Source: Myceligenerans pegani (GTDB lineage: Bacteria > Actinomycetota > Actinomycetes > Actinomycetales > Cellulomonadaceae). Taken from it: 45,646 bases of DNA. Position 1 is the first letter of the stretch. Each line of letters opens with the position of its first letter. The stretch covers positions 1-45,646 of the forward strand of contig NZ_JADBGR010000023.1 in assembly GCF_014892515.1 (NCBI RefSeq). The letters run 5' to 3'. The notes below the pieces were generated by a model. The model saw only the letters and a program-made list of their open reading frames with translations. It made no database searches and was not told where the DNA came from. The position numbers and the translations under genes are program-made. Below, in pieces: positions 8,501 through 15,837 of this stretch.

Positions 8501-9529
8501 CTGACGGCGCTGCTGGCCGAGCACGGGTACGACGGCGTGCTGAGGCCCGCCCCCGTCCCGCGCACCGAGGCGCTGGTGCGCCACTGGCTCGTGGACGGCA
8601 CGGGGATGCCGGACCCGGTGTCGGGCGCCGTCGAGTCGACCCGCGCCGAGGTGGACCGTGTCGTGGAGCTCGCGATCGACCACGCGATGACCCGGCCCGA
8701 GGAGACGTTCGGGATCGTCACCGTGACGACGACCCACGCGGACCGTATCCGCGAGGCGCTGCTCGCCGAGGTGCGGTCCAACCCGGCTCTGGCGCCGTTC
8801 TTCTCCGGGAAGCGCGCCGAGCCGGTGGTGGTCGCCGACGTGTCCGGCGTGGCAGGCCTGCAGCGGGACACGATCGTGCTGACCCTCGGGTTCGGGCGGA
8901 CGCCGCACGGCCGGGTGCTGCACCGGTTCGGTGCGCTCGGCGAGGCGGGCGGCGACGGCATGCTGCTCGGCGCGCTCGGCGCCACCCGCAAACGGCTCCA
9001 CGTGGTCTCGTGCTTCGGCGCCGACGACATCGACCCCGAGCGCCTGCGCGGACCCGGGCCGAAGCTCCTGCGCGACGTGCTCGCCTTCGCGGCCGCGCGG
9101 GACGGCCAGGCCGACGAGGTCGAGCTCGGCAACGGGGTGGACGTCGCCCGGGAACCGGACCGGCTGGTGGGGGACCTCGGCGAACGGCTGTGGAAGGCTG
9201 GGCTCGTCGTCGAGACCGACTACGGGATCGGGGACGGCGAACGGATCCCGCTGGCCGTGGGGCATCCGGACCTGCCCGGAGAACTGCTGGTCGCCGTGCT
9301 GACCGACGACGCCGCCTACGTGGCCGAGCCGTCCATCCGGGTGCGGGACCGGCAACTGGCGAACCGGCTGGAGAAGCTCGGATGGGTCGTGGCGCAGGTG
9401 TGGTCCGCCGCGGCGTTCCTGGATCCGGAGGCGGAGGCGGAGCGGGTTCGGCGAGTGGTGCTCGGGGTGCGGGATGCTCGGGTGGGGAGCGGGGGTGTGG
9501 TGGCGGTGCCCCAGGTTGTGGAGGGGTGA
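5510..9529 (+). CDS. Large SF1-helicase-like protein with degenerate ATPase motifs and a C-terminal nuclease-like domain
   Basis: The product is 1339 residues. Residues about 380-470 look like the start of a superfamily I helicase core (DPRQRHVVDVL then FVDAPVGSD), but the Walker A Gly-Lys-Thr is absent (about residue 397). The DEAQ box is replaced by LDAVQH and the following GDP motif reads VGDPRSAS. Later helicase-type motifs remain (VVADVSGVAGLQRD, GALGATRKRLHVV). The last 100 residues, with YGIGDGERIPLAVGHP, VRDRQLANRL and GWVVAQVWS, resemble the Vsr/DUF559-type restriction-endonuclease fold. The long central helical region is unassigned. Chromosomal relatives occur in Actinobacteria; the loss of ATP-binding residues suggests a structural or regulatory role. 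The following 110-aa gene may be functionally linked. Confidence 0.75.
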   Translation: MNAARRQTAAARKPGADDDLSGELTAALSEDLAESAEDLAAAEMSHPGDGGGRPTGAESLSPELAEAVAGWRAGLVELAGGSSLSDIGLLGDAVIDLSAAHPSGVAQLFAGRPTRLSNLVREAGALPAARRRAQAVAARSAEHAQRYGVAPTYLAIGVATWTERPAPGRAGDDMEALARVMGRAEDADDPGTTPDGGEETPAARPAPPPSDTSSGTVGDEPRVVRAPVLLRPVTLTPRGDTEADYDITLEAAAEINPVVARTLRAHGALLDPAALAKAAFTIAGFDPTDVMRRVASLGGAVLGDFELDQRVLVGTFVHPGQVLVDDLDELTPGLGRHEVVAAAAGVDEAVGALSALELPEARVGDANPARERGVGDLDPRQRHVVDVLATGNHLFVDAPVGSDVAGTLAAVVAEANASGRSVLYVPGHRRAADALIARLEALGLDGLLLDVAPTPSWRKIVSHRLLTAMTAEADPVDTDAIARVRDALIGARSQLAGYIDALHEPRGPRRISAYDALQALARLTSQKPPPSTTVRLSPDTVHSLTEGKRADLARDLARAAELGAFSLKSSTSPWFGAQITTDRAARDALTRVRRLRDTTLPRLREQIEYVVQVTGLVPATSLAQWAEQLAMLAGMRGTLDVFQPMVFERTADDLVHATATGRWRAEHGIEMGWLERRRLRRRARGMVRPGVRLADMHQALLEVAAQREVWQEQCPRGGWPTLPEGLAGIEETYEAVRIDIEALEPALATSYAGGGLAELDLDALLQRLETLAGDADALTNLPERTAILLRARAAGLDGLVDDLAVRRVEPAQVGAELDLAWWSSVFEEILGSEPVLAEQDGAGLDALAGRFRELDVRHVDALPGPVRVAVRAHLGSALREERDDAEALYTELVDGKLTSVRDMVASHGAVARRLRPTMISTPTLVPHLLPPERCADLVVLDAVQHVPLEVVIPAIARSRQVMVVGDPRSASGTAVRELSELLPAVSLASEPSRRDPALTALLAEHGYDGVLRPAPVPRTEALVRHWLVDGTGMPDPVSGAVESTRAEVDRVVELAIDHAMTRPEETFGIVTVTTTHADRIREALLAEVRSNPALAPFFSGKRAEPVVVADVSGVAGLQRDTIVLTLGFGRTPHGRVLHRFGALGEAGGDGMLLGALGATRKRLHVVSCFGADDIDPERLRGPGPKLLRDVLAFAAARDGQADEVELGNGVDVAREPDRLVGDLGERLWKAGLVVETDYGIGDGERIPLAVGHPDLPGELLVAVLTDDAAYVAEPSIRVRDRQLANRLEKLGWVVAQVWSAAAFLDPEAEAERVRRVVLGVRDARVGSGGVVAVPQVVEG

Positions 9530-9690
9530 TACCGGGGTCTGGTGCTGGTTCTTGTTCGGGTTCGCGGCCTCGGGGTCAGGTCGGGGAGGGCCGCCGCGGC
9601 CCTTGGTTTCGTGGGGGCGTGTCCACCGGAGGTGGTGGGGAGGTCGTGGTGGGGACTCGGCTTTCGGTGGGGGCGGAGCCTGGTGGGAGA

Positions 9691-10023
9691 ATGGGGGCCG
9701 TGGGCGAGGGATCGGACTTCGGTGAGGGCTCGGATGGCGCGGACGTCGGCTCGGCGCCGCGTCGGTCCTTGTCGCGGGATGTAGAGGCTGGTTCCGCGGG
9801 AGACCGGGGTTCACGGCTGGACGCTGATGGCGGCGCGGGACCGGCTCGGCGGAGTCGGCGGCGGGCCGTGCGGCGGGGGAACGAGCGGGAGGCCGTGCTC
9901 GGGGTGAGTGCCGACGAGCGCGGGGACGGCTGGGGTGAGGTCGGCGGTGAGCCGGCCGGCGGCGGCTCCTCGCGCGAGAGCAACGACGAGCGCCTGCTAC
10001 GGGACGTGCCGCCCCACTGGTGA
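9691..10023 (+). CDS. Small acidic conserved hypothetical protein (110 aa)
   Basis: The frame from ATG 9691, or GTG 9700, to the TGA at 10021-10023 gives a charged, disordered-looking protein. It has a Gly/Asp/Ser-rich first half, an Arg-rich middle and a tail reading SSRESNDERLLRDVPPHW. This type of ending, NDERL...D(V/R)PPHW, recurs in short actinobacterial proteins that follow helicase-like genes, and it is the main reason for calling the frame real. GGGAGA is close to the ATG and better spaced for the GTG at 9700. It lies 161 nt after the helicase-like gene on the same strand. Function unknown. Confidence 0.55.
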   Translation: MGAVGEGSDFGEGSDGADVGSAPRRSLSRDVEAGSAGDRGSRLDADGGAGPARRSRRRAVRRGNEREAVLGVSADERGDGWGEVGGEPAGGGSSRESNDERLLRDVPPHW

Positions 10024-10073
10024 CGGACCGGCGGTTCGACGGGGGCGCGTGGCGGCTGCCGTGGTCGGTCCTT

Positions 10074-10151
10074 CCTTGAGCGATCGGCAGATCGAACTAC
10101 CGATCACTCAAGCAAGTGCCGACCGCTCAAGCAAGTGCCGACCGCTCAAGG
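10074..10151. repeat. Tandem 19-bp repeats with a flanking inverted copy
   Basis: GCAAGTGCCGACCGCTCAA occurs twice in tandem (10112-10130 and 10131-10149). The segment CCTTGAGCGATCGGCA at 10074-10089 is a one-mismatch reverse complement of TGCCGACCGCTCAAGG at 10136-10151. The cluster sits between the small acidic gene and the 3' end of mscL. It could fold into a stem or bind a protein; no function is known. Confidence 0.7.
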
Positions 10152-10228
10152 GAGGACCGATCGGGCGAGGATCGATCGGGCGCGCTGTCCGGTCGCGTGG
10201 CGGCCTGGCAAGGTGTGGGTCTCGCCGG

Positions 10229-10645
10229 TCAGCGGGTGGTGACCTGGGCGCGGAGGAGGTCACGGATCTCGGTGAGGAGTTCGACGTCCTTCTCCAGCGT
10301 TTCCTCGATCTCCTCCGCGGTGGACCTCCGCAGCTCCATCAGCTTCCTGATCGGAGTCACCACGAAGAAGTAGAGCGCGGCCGCGACGATGACGAAGTTG
10401 ATCAGCGCCTGGAGGAAGAGGCCGATCGGGAACAGCGTCTCCCCGTCCTGCCAGTTCGGGACGTGGAAGCCGGCGCTCGAGATGTCGGGCGAGCCGAAGA
10501 GCCACGCGATGAGGGGGTTGAGGACACCGTCCATGAGGCCGGTGATGACGCCGGTGAACGCCGCGCCGATGATCACCGCGACCGCGAGGTCGACGACGTT
10601 GCCGCGGGTGATGAAGTCCTTGAAACCGTTGAACAGGTTGCGCAT
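10229..10645 (-). CDS. mscL: Large-conductance mechanosensitive channel MscL
   Basis: The 138-residue protein has the canonical MscL layout. It has an amphipathic N-terminus (MRNLFNGFKDFITRGNVVDL), a pore-lining first membrane helix with AVAVIIGAAFTGVI, a periplasmic loop, a second membrane helix (LINFVIVAAALYFFVV) and a charged C-terminal bundle helix (EEIEETLEKDVELLTEIRDLL). MscL opens under membrane tension to release solutes during hypo-osmotic shock. The length is normal and no key part is missing. It lies downstream of the SAF-domain gene on the same strand, separated by 207 nt that contain a triple repeat, so it probably has its own promoter. Confidence 0.97.
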   Translation of the reverse strand: MRNLFNGFKDFITRGNVVDLAVAVIIGAAFTGVITGLMDGVLNPLIAWLFGSPDISSAGFHVPNWQDGETLFPIGLFLQALINFVIVAAALYFFVVTPIRKLMELRRSTAEEIEETLEKDVELLTEIRDLLRAQVTTR

Positions 10646-10806
10646 GCGGAGTCCTTCGATTCGTTCCGTACGGGGCGTGCGGCGATTCCGGTGAGGTACC
10701 GGTGGCCGGAGGGCTCGGCATGGTGCCGGTGCCCGGGGAGATTCTGGGGGCGAATCTCACGCCGCGCATCTCGGAACGGGCGAAGAGGACTGTTTGCCCA
10801 GGTCGA

Positions 10807-10860
10807 TCGATATCAATCAAGAGCTCGATGTCCATCAAGTACTCGATGTCGATCAACGTA
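10807..10860. repeat. Three imperfect 18-bp tandem repeats
   Basis: TCGATATCAATCAAGAGC, TCGATGTCCATCAAGTAC and TCGATGTCGATCAACGTA follow each other without gaps at 10807, 10825 and 10843. The last unit overlaps the final codons and stop of the SAF-domain gene. They are AT-richer than the surroundings and lie upstream of mscL, so a regulatory role is possible. Confidence 0.7.
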
Positions 10861-11641
10861 CGAGGATGGCCGACACGGCTCCCATTCCGGCTATCGCCGA
10901 CAGATCTGGTGCCTCTGCCGGGTCCACCGCGACGAGCGTGACGGGCGGCGGGGCCGCTCCACCGCCGAGCAGGCCGGCGGCGTCGTCGCCGGGCGTGCGC
11001 CGCGCGGGCGTCGGCAGCACCAGGGCCCGGCGCGCGAGGTAGGCGATCGCCGGTTCCGGGTCGCCCGCCGGCGCGGGTCCCGGTCGGGCCGCCACGGAGC
11101 CGGCAGCGCCGGGAGCGAGCAGGTCCACCCGGTCCCCGGGGCGCAGGAGCGCGGCGACGCCGTCGTCGGCCAGTGTCACGGGGACCACGACCGTGCCGTC
11201 GGGTGCGGAGGAGAGCACGCCACCGTCCGACAGGACGCCCGGATGCAGGGCCGCGCCGGCCGGGAGCGGGACGACGGCCGTCAGGCCGACTGCCTCGGAC
11301 CGGTCGCCGAGCGCGGCGGGCGGGGCGACACTCGTCGCGATCTCGCGCAGCGCGACATCGTCGGCGCCGAGCCGGTCCCCCGAGTCCACCGTGCGGGTGG
11401 TGACGAGAACCCGCGACGACGGTGGCGGCGCCGGCCGCAGCGCCTCCACGGCGCTCGTCGCGGCGAGCCCGCAGCAGATCGCCGCGAGCAGGACACGGTG
11501 GCGCCACACGAGGCGCCGGGCGCGATGTGCGAGCCAGGCCGCCCCGCGTCGTCCGGGCCGGGCCGCACCGTGCGGAGCGCGTCCGGCCACTCCGCGCTGA
11601 CGAGGGCTACCGCGCCCGTGGAGGCTGCCGAGGAAGGTCAT
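10853..11641 (-). CDS. SAF-domain protein (CpaB/RcpC-like), membrane anchored
   Basis: The 262-residue product has a basic, Arg-rich cytoplasmic start of about 45 residues, one membrane segment (VLLAAICCGLAATSAVEAL) and an extracytoplasmic SAF-type domain. Recognisable features are RVLVTTRTVDSGDRLGADDVALREI, then AVVPLPAGAALHPGVL and LLRPGDRVDLLAPG. CpaB/RcpC proteins with this domain belong to Flp/Tad pilus assembly, but no tad genes are nearby, so a pilus role is not supported. Conserved SAF proteins of this kind occur next to the FmdB gene in several high-GC actinobacteria. It is separated from the Ruc-like gene by 124 nt. The start codon (ATG 11641) has a weak ribosome site. Confidence 0.75.
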   Translation of the reverse strand: MTFLGSLHGRGSPRQRGVAGRAPHGAARPGRRGAAWLAHRARRLVWRHRVLLAAICCGLAATSAVEALRPAPPPSSRVLVTTRTVDSGDRLGADDVALREIATSVAPPAALGDRSEAVGLTAVVPLPAGAALHPGVLSDGGVLSSAPDGTVVVPVTLADDGVAALLRPGDRVDLLAPGAAGSVAARPGPAPAGDPEPAIAYLARRALVLPTPARRTPGDDAAGLLGGGAAPPPVTLVAVDPAEAPDLSAIAGMGAVSAILVR

Positions 11642-11765
11642 GCCACGACGCTAGGCGAGCACCCCCGAACGACGCCGGACACGGCAACGAGGTTGTGCAC
11701 AACGCGGCGGAACGGGTCCTTGTGGTCGGTGTCGGACCGTGGCAGCACCGCGAACGGGTGTCGGA

Positions 11766-12089
11766 TCAGGCGGTCTTGGCGGGGGCCGAGCCGGCAGGCG
11801 ACGAACTGCCGGACGACGAGCCGCCGGAGCTCGACGTGTCGGCGGCCTTCGACCCGTTCGACCCCGAGCCACCGGACGACGAGCCGTTCGACGACGTGCC
11901 CGACTTCGACGAGCCACGCGAGTCGTTGCGGTAGAAGCCCGACCCCTTGAAGGACACGCCGATCGAGCCGAACACCTTGCGCAGCCGGCCGGAGCACTCG
12001 GGGCAGGCGGTGAGCGCCTCGTCGGTGAACTCCTGGTGGATGTCGAAGGCGTGGCCGCACTCGGTGCACCGGTACGCGTACGTTGGCAC
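11766..12089 (-). CDS. ruc: FmdB-family zinc-ribbon protein, homologue of the redox-regulated chaperone Ruc
   Basis: Starting at GTG 12089, with AGAGGAGA just upstream, the 107-residue protein opens with PTYAYRCTECGHAFD and contains a second CPEC. The four Cys form a zinc ribbon. GSIGVSFKGSGFYRNDSRG follows, then a long Ser/Gly/Asn-rich disordered tail. This matches M. tuberculosis Rv0991c (Ruc), a zinc-bound chaperone that is activated by oxidation and controlled by heat-shock repressor HrcA. A CIRCE operator lies directly upstream here as well. The neighbourhood (mscL, 5-formyl-THF cyclo-ligase, RimJ) also matches the mycobacterial locus. A longer frame from an ATG at 12149 would run through the operator and is unlikely. 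Confidence 0.85.
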   Translation of the reverse strand: MPTYAYRCTECGHAFDIHQEFTDEALTACPECSGRLRKVFGSIGVSFKGSGFYRNDSRGSSKSGTSSNGSSSGGSGSNGSKAADTSSSGGSSSGSSSPAGSAPAKTA

Positions 12090-12100
12090 GGGGTCTCCTC

Positions 12101-12125
12101 TGGCACTCAGGGTTTGCGAGTGCCA
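12101..12125. promoter_or_regulatory. CIRCE operator (HrcA binding site)
   Basis: TGGCACTC-N9-GAGTGCCA matches the CIRCE consensus TTAGCACTC-N9-GAGTGCTAA, with exact 9-nt spacing and perfect inner arms. It lies 12 nt upstream of the ruc start, between it and a -10 box, so bound HrcA would block transcription of ruc. Confidence 0.88.
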
Positions 12126-12131
12126 ATCATA
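12126..12131 (-). promoter_or_regulatory. -10 box of the ruc promoter
   Basis: On the minus strand this reads TATGAT, a strong -10 hexamer, directly abutting the CIRCE element. The transcription start would fall inside the operator. Confidence 0.6.
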
Positions 12132-12225
12132 ACGCCGTCCGCACCGCAAACCTTCCGTTCGCGCGGCCGGTGGACGGGTGCGTCAACTCCTCCGGTACCG
12201 GTTCGGGAGCGTCAGCTACTACCGG

Positions 12226-12231
12226 TAGTCT
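12226..12231 (+). promoter_or_regulatory. -10 box of the penicillin-acylase gene (leaderless start)
   Basis: TAGTCT is followed by 7 nt and then the GTG at 12239, with no Shine-Dalgarno. This suggests a leaderless mRNA. Confidence 0.45.
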
Positions 12232-12238
12232 CACCTGC

Positions 12239-15019
12239 GTGTCAGCGCCCACGTCCCACGAGACCGCCACACCCGACGCGACGGAGGCCGTCGAGCCGAC
12301 GCGTCGCGCGATGTCCCGCCTCCGCAAGCTGGCGATCGGAACCGCCGTCGTCGTCGTGCTGGTGCTGGCGGCGGTCACCACCTTCGGCTGGGCGATCGGG
12401 CGTCGCGCACTGCCCAGCACGTCCGGCGAGGTGCAGGTCGAGGGTCTGACGGCGGACGTCCGCGTGCTGCGCGACCAGCAGGGCGTTCCGCACATCTACG
12501 CCGACCAGGCCACCGATCTCTTCCGCGCGCAGGGATACGTGCACGCCCAGGACCGCTTCTTCGAGATGGACTTCCGGCGGCACGTCACGGCGGGCCGCCT
12601 CGCCGAACTCGTCGGCGAGCAGGAGTCCGCGATCTCGGCGGACAAGCTGATCCGCACCTTCGGCTGGCGCCAGGTCGCCGAGCAGGAACTGGACCTCCTC
12701 ACCCCGGAGACGCAGGAGTATCTGCGTGCCTACGCGGACGGCGTGAACGCCTACATCGCGGACCGGTCCCCCTCGGAGCTCGGCGTCGAGTACACGGTGC
12801 TGGGCGCGACCGTCGAGGTCGAGAGCCCGGAGCCGTGGGATCCCGTGGACTCGCTCGCCTGGCTCAAGGCGATGGCCTGGGACCTGCGGTCCAACTACAA
12901 CGACGAGCTGGATCGCGCCATCGCGTACAGCGCCCTGGACGATCCGAGCCGGGTGGCGCAGCTCTTCCCGGACTACGGAACCGCCGGCAACCGGCCGATC
13001 CTCACCGCCCCCGCCCAGCCCGGCGCCGGATCCGGCGAGCAGACCGGCGCCGAAGGCCCCGGAACCGACGGCACCGGCACGGAGGGCGCGACCACCGAGG
13101 GCACCGGCACGGACGACGCCTCCGGCGAGACCGGAACCGAACAGGCCTCGGCAGGCACGGGCACGACGTCGGACACCGTGAACGGCATGTTCCGCGACAA
13201 GGCGCTGCGCGACGCCCTGGCAGCGACGCAGAAGGCGCTCGCCGCCGTCCCGGAGCAGATCGCGCGCGGCGACGAGGGGACCGGGTCGAACTCGTGGGTC
13301 GTCTCCGGGCAGTACACCGAGTCGGGCCGGCCGCTCCTGGCCAACGACCCGCACCTGAGCCTGCAGGCCCCGGGGATCTGGCACCAGGTAGGGCTGCACT
13401 GCAACACCGTCTCGGACAGCTGCCCGTTCGACACCGCCGGGTTCGGCTTCTCCGGCTTCCCGGGCGTCGTGATCGGGCACAACGCCGACCTCGCCTGGGG
13501 CCTGACCAACATGGGCGCCGACGTCACCGACTTCTTCATCGAGCGCGTGCGCGGGGACACCTACAAGCGGGGCGACCAGTGGATCGACCTGGAGACGCGG
13601 GAGGAGACCATCCGGGTGAGCGGCGGATCACCGGTCGACCTCACGGTCCGCAGCACGGTCCACGGCCCCCTGATCTCCGACGTGCTCGACGACGACAAGG
13701 CGGGCGCGGCCAGCATGGACGCCCTGGTCCAGTCGCCCACCCAGGAGGGCACCGAGCTCGGCGACTACGCCATCTCGCTGCAGTGGACCGCGCTCGAGCC
13801 GGGCCGCACCGCCGATGCCGTCTTCGCGTTCGACACCGCGCGGAACGCCGAGGACATCCGCGAGGCGGCCGCCCTGTTCGACGTCCCGGCGCAGAACATC
13901 GTGTATGCCACCACGGACGGGCACATCGGCTACCAGGCGCCGGGCCGGGTTCCGCTGCGTGCCGACGTCCCCGGCCCGGTCAGCTCCGACGGTTCCTGGC
14001 CCCGTCCCGGCTGGGACGCGCGCTATGACTGGACCGGCTACGTGAAGCCGGAGAACATGCCACGCGCGCAGGACCCGGGCGAGGGATTCATCGTGGCGGC
14101 GAACCAGGCGGTGCTGCCGGGCGGGTCGGGCCCGAGGCTTGCCCGGGACTGGGACTACGGCTTCCGCTCGGAGCGCATCCGGACGCTGCTCACGGAGCAG
14201 ATCGACTCCGGTCGCCGCTTCACCGCCGAGGACATGGCGGCGATCCAGAACGACGACTGGAGCGCCTTCGCGGACCTCCTCGTGGGTGTGCTGCTCGAGA
14301 TCGAGCTCGAGGACGACTACGACGCCGACGGCCAGCGTCTCCTGCGTGACTGGGACCGCACCATGGACAAGGACTCGGCGGCCGCGGCCTACTTCGCGGC
14401 CGTCTGGCAGAACCTGCTCCGCGCGACCTTCCAGGACGAGCTGCCGGAGAGCATGTGGCCGGCCGGCGGGGACCGCTGGCTCGCCGTCGTGCAGGGGATG
14501 CTCGACGACGAGAACAACGCCTTCTGGGACGACAAGACCACGGTCTCGGTGCGGGAGAGCCGCAACGAGATCCTCACCCAGGCGCTCAAGAGCGCGCGCC
14601 AGGACATGACCGTCGAGATCAGCAAGGATCCGGGGGACTGGTCCTGGGGCATGCTGCACCAGCTCGAGCTGGAGCACTCCGCGCTCGGCGGCGAGGGAGT
14701 CCCGTCGCTGATCCGCACCTACATGAATCCGTCACCGCACCCCGTGTCCGGGGGTACCTCGATCGTGAACGCGACGTCGTGGGACGCGGCGTCGGGCAGC
14801 TACTCCGTGACGTCCGGCCCGTCGATGCGGATGGTCGTGGACCTGGCCGATCTGGACGCCTCCACATGGGTGACCGTCACCGGCGTGTCCGGCCACCCGG
14901 CGTCGAACCACTACGACGACCAGATCGACGAGTGGGCGAACGGCGAGACCTTCGCCTGGCCGTTCACCCGGGAGGCGGTCGAGGCGGTCACCGAGGACGA
15001 GCTGACGCTCACGCCGTAG
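12239..15019 (+). CDS. Penicillin-acylase-family N-terminal nucleophile hydrolase
   Basis: The 926-residue protein has a cytoplasmic start, one membrane anchor (about residues 31-51) and the alpha-chain signature of penicillin/acyl-homoserine-lactone acylases (DVRVLRDQQGVPHIYA, GYVHAQDRFFEMDF). A Gly/Thr/Glu-rich linker follows (about 262-315). The autocatalytic cleavage site lies in EGTGSNSWVVSG, making Ser350 the new N-terminal nucleophile of the beta chain. SGHPASNHYDDQIDEW near the C-terminus is typical of the family. Such enzymes hydrolyse amides of beta-lactams, acyl-homoserine lactones or related compounds; the substrate here is unknown. The GTG at 12239 fits a leaderless transcript; ATG 12311 is an alternative. 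The gene is divergent from ruc. Confidence 0.88.
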   Translation: MSAPTSHETATPDATEAVEPTRRAMSRLRKLAIGTAVVVVLVLAAVTTFGWAIGRRALPSTSGEVQVEGLTADVRVLRDQQGVPHIYADQATDLFRAQGYVHAQDRFFEMDFRRHVTAGRLAELVGEQESAISADKLIRTFGWRQVAEQELDLLTPETQEYLRAYADGVNAYIADRSPSELGVEYTVLGATVEVESPEPWDPVDSLAWLKAMAWDLRSNYNDELDRAIAYSALDDPSRVAQLFPDYGTAGNRPILTAPAQPGAGSGEQTGAEGPGTDGTGTEGATTEGTGTDDASGETGTEQASAGTGTTSDTVNGMFRDKALRDALAATQKALAAVPEQIARGDEGTGSNSWVVSGQYTESGRPLLANDPHLSLQAPGIWHQVGLHCNTVSDSCPFDTAGFGFSGFPGVVIGHNADLAWGLTNMGADVTDFFIERVRGDTYKRGDQWIDLETREETIRVSGGSPVDLTVRSTVHGPLISDVLDDDKAGAASMDALVQSPTQEGTELGDYAISLQWTALEPGRTADAVFAFDTARNAEDIREAAALFDVPAQNIVYATTDGHIGYQAPGRVPLRADVPGPVSSDGSWPRPGWDARYDWTGYVKPENMPRAQDPGEGFIVAANQAVLPGGSGPRLARDWDYGFRSERIRTLLTEQIDSGRRFTAEDMAAIQNDDWSAFADLLVGVLLEIELEDDYDADGQRLLRDWDRTMDKDSAAAAYFAAVWQNLLRATFQDELPESMWPAGGDRWLAVVQGMLDDENNAFWDDKTTVSVRESRNEILTQALKSARQDMTVEISKDPGDWSWGMLHQLELEHSALGGEGVPSLIRTYMNPSPHPVSGGTSIVNATSWDAASGSYSVTSGPSMRMVVDLADLDASTWVTVTGVSGHPASNHYDDQIDEWANGETFAWPFTREAVEAVTEDELTLTP

Positions 15020-15038
15020 GAGACTCCGTCGCCGGCAG

Positions 15039-15698
15039 CTAGCCCGCGACGCCGTCGCCCAGCCAGCGCCAGTCGGCCGTGGTCGCGACGGCGTGCACCG
15101 GGCGGTCGTGCTGTTCGAAGGGCAGGGGGCGCTCCGCGGCGTCGTACACCTCCTCGGGGAACACGATCGCCACGACCTTCGTCCCCGGCCGGGCGTGCGT
15201 GAGCACGCGGTCGTACCAGCCGCCGCCCTGACCGAGCCGTACTCCGCGGGTGTCGACGGCGAGGGCGGGTGCGATGACGACGTCGGCCAGCTTGAGGGCG
15301 TCCTGGCCCAGGGTCGGGCCGCCGGGCTCGGGAGGCCGGCCGGGCGCGCGCTCGAGAAGGTCCTCGGGCCCCGTGTAGTCCGCCCAGTCACGGGCAAGAC
15401 CCGTCCCGAGCACCGGGAGCAGGACGCGCGCACCGCGGCCGGCCAGGAGTTCCATCAGCTCGCCCGTCGCGGGCTCGCCGGCGCGCGCGGCATACATGCC
15501 GACGACGGCGGCGTCGCGCACCTCGGGGATCGACGAGACCACGTCCGCGAACGCCGACTCCGCCTGCGCCCGATGTTTCGGGGCCCGGCCGTTTCGCTGC
15601 TTGCGGATGGCGCGGCGGAGTTCCTCCTTGGCGTCCGCTGGTTCCATCCCGGCTTGAACCGGGTACGGCTGTGATGTCGGAATCCGGGCGCCCTTCAT
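15039..15698 (-). CDS. 5-formyltetrahydrofolate cyclo-ligase
   Basis: The 219-residue protein belongs to the family that converts 5-formyl-THF to 5,10-methenyl-THF with ATP. It has an N-terminal helix rich in basic residues (KEELRRAIRKQRNGRAP), a core with DVVIAPALAVDTRGVRLGQG and the family signature GQGGGWYDRVL (nucleotide and substrate binding), then VVAIVFPEEVYD. Length is normal. The first codons are uncertain: ATG 15698 and the in-frame ATG before EPADAKEELRR are both possible, and neither has a strong ribosome site. The stop lies 20 nt from the convergent acylase gene. Its partner loci (ruc, RimJ) are the same as in mycobacteria. Confidence 0.93.
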   Translation of the reverse strand: MKGARIPTSQPYPVQAGMEPADAKEELRRAIRKQRNGRAPKHRAQAESAFADVVSSIPEVRDAAVVGMYAARAGEPATGELMELLAGRGARVLLPVLGTGLARDWADYTGPEDLLERAPGRPPEPGGPTLGQDALKLADVVIAPALAVDTRGVRLGQGGGWYDRVLTHARPGTKVVAIVFPEEVYDAAERPLPFEQHDRPVHAVATTADWRWLGDGVAG

Positions 15699-15837
15699 AG
15701 CCGCTATTGTTCCAGGATTCCCGGATGCCCCGGTGAAGTGGGCTTCGGCAGGTCAGCGTCCGCCGGTCGTGGTAGACCTCTGCAGGCAAGCACGAGGGCG
15801 GCCGGTCGGTGGGCGTATCTGGGGGTGCGAGGAACGA

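Noticed and set aside
5381-9814. 1477-codon open frame on the minus strand
   Set aside because: It lies opposite the helicase-like gene, is His/Arg/Gly/Pro-rich with no recognisable domain, and results from high GC in third positions of the real frame.
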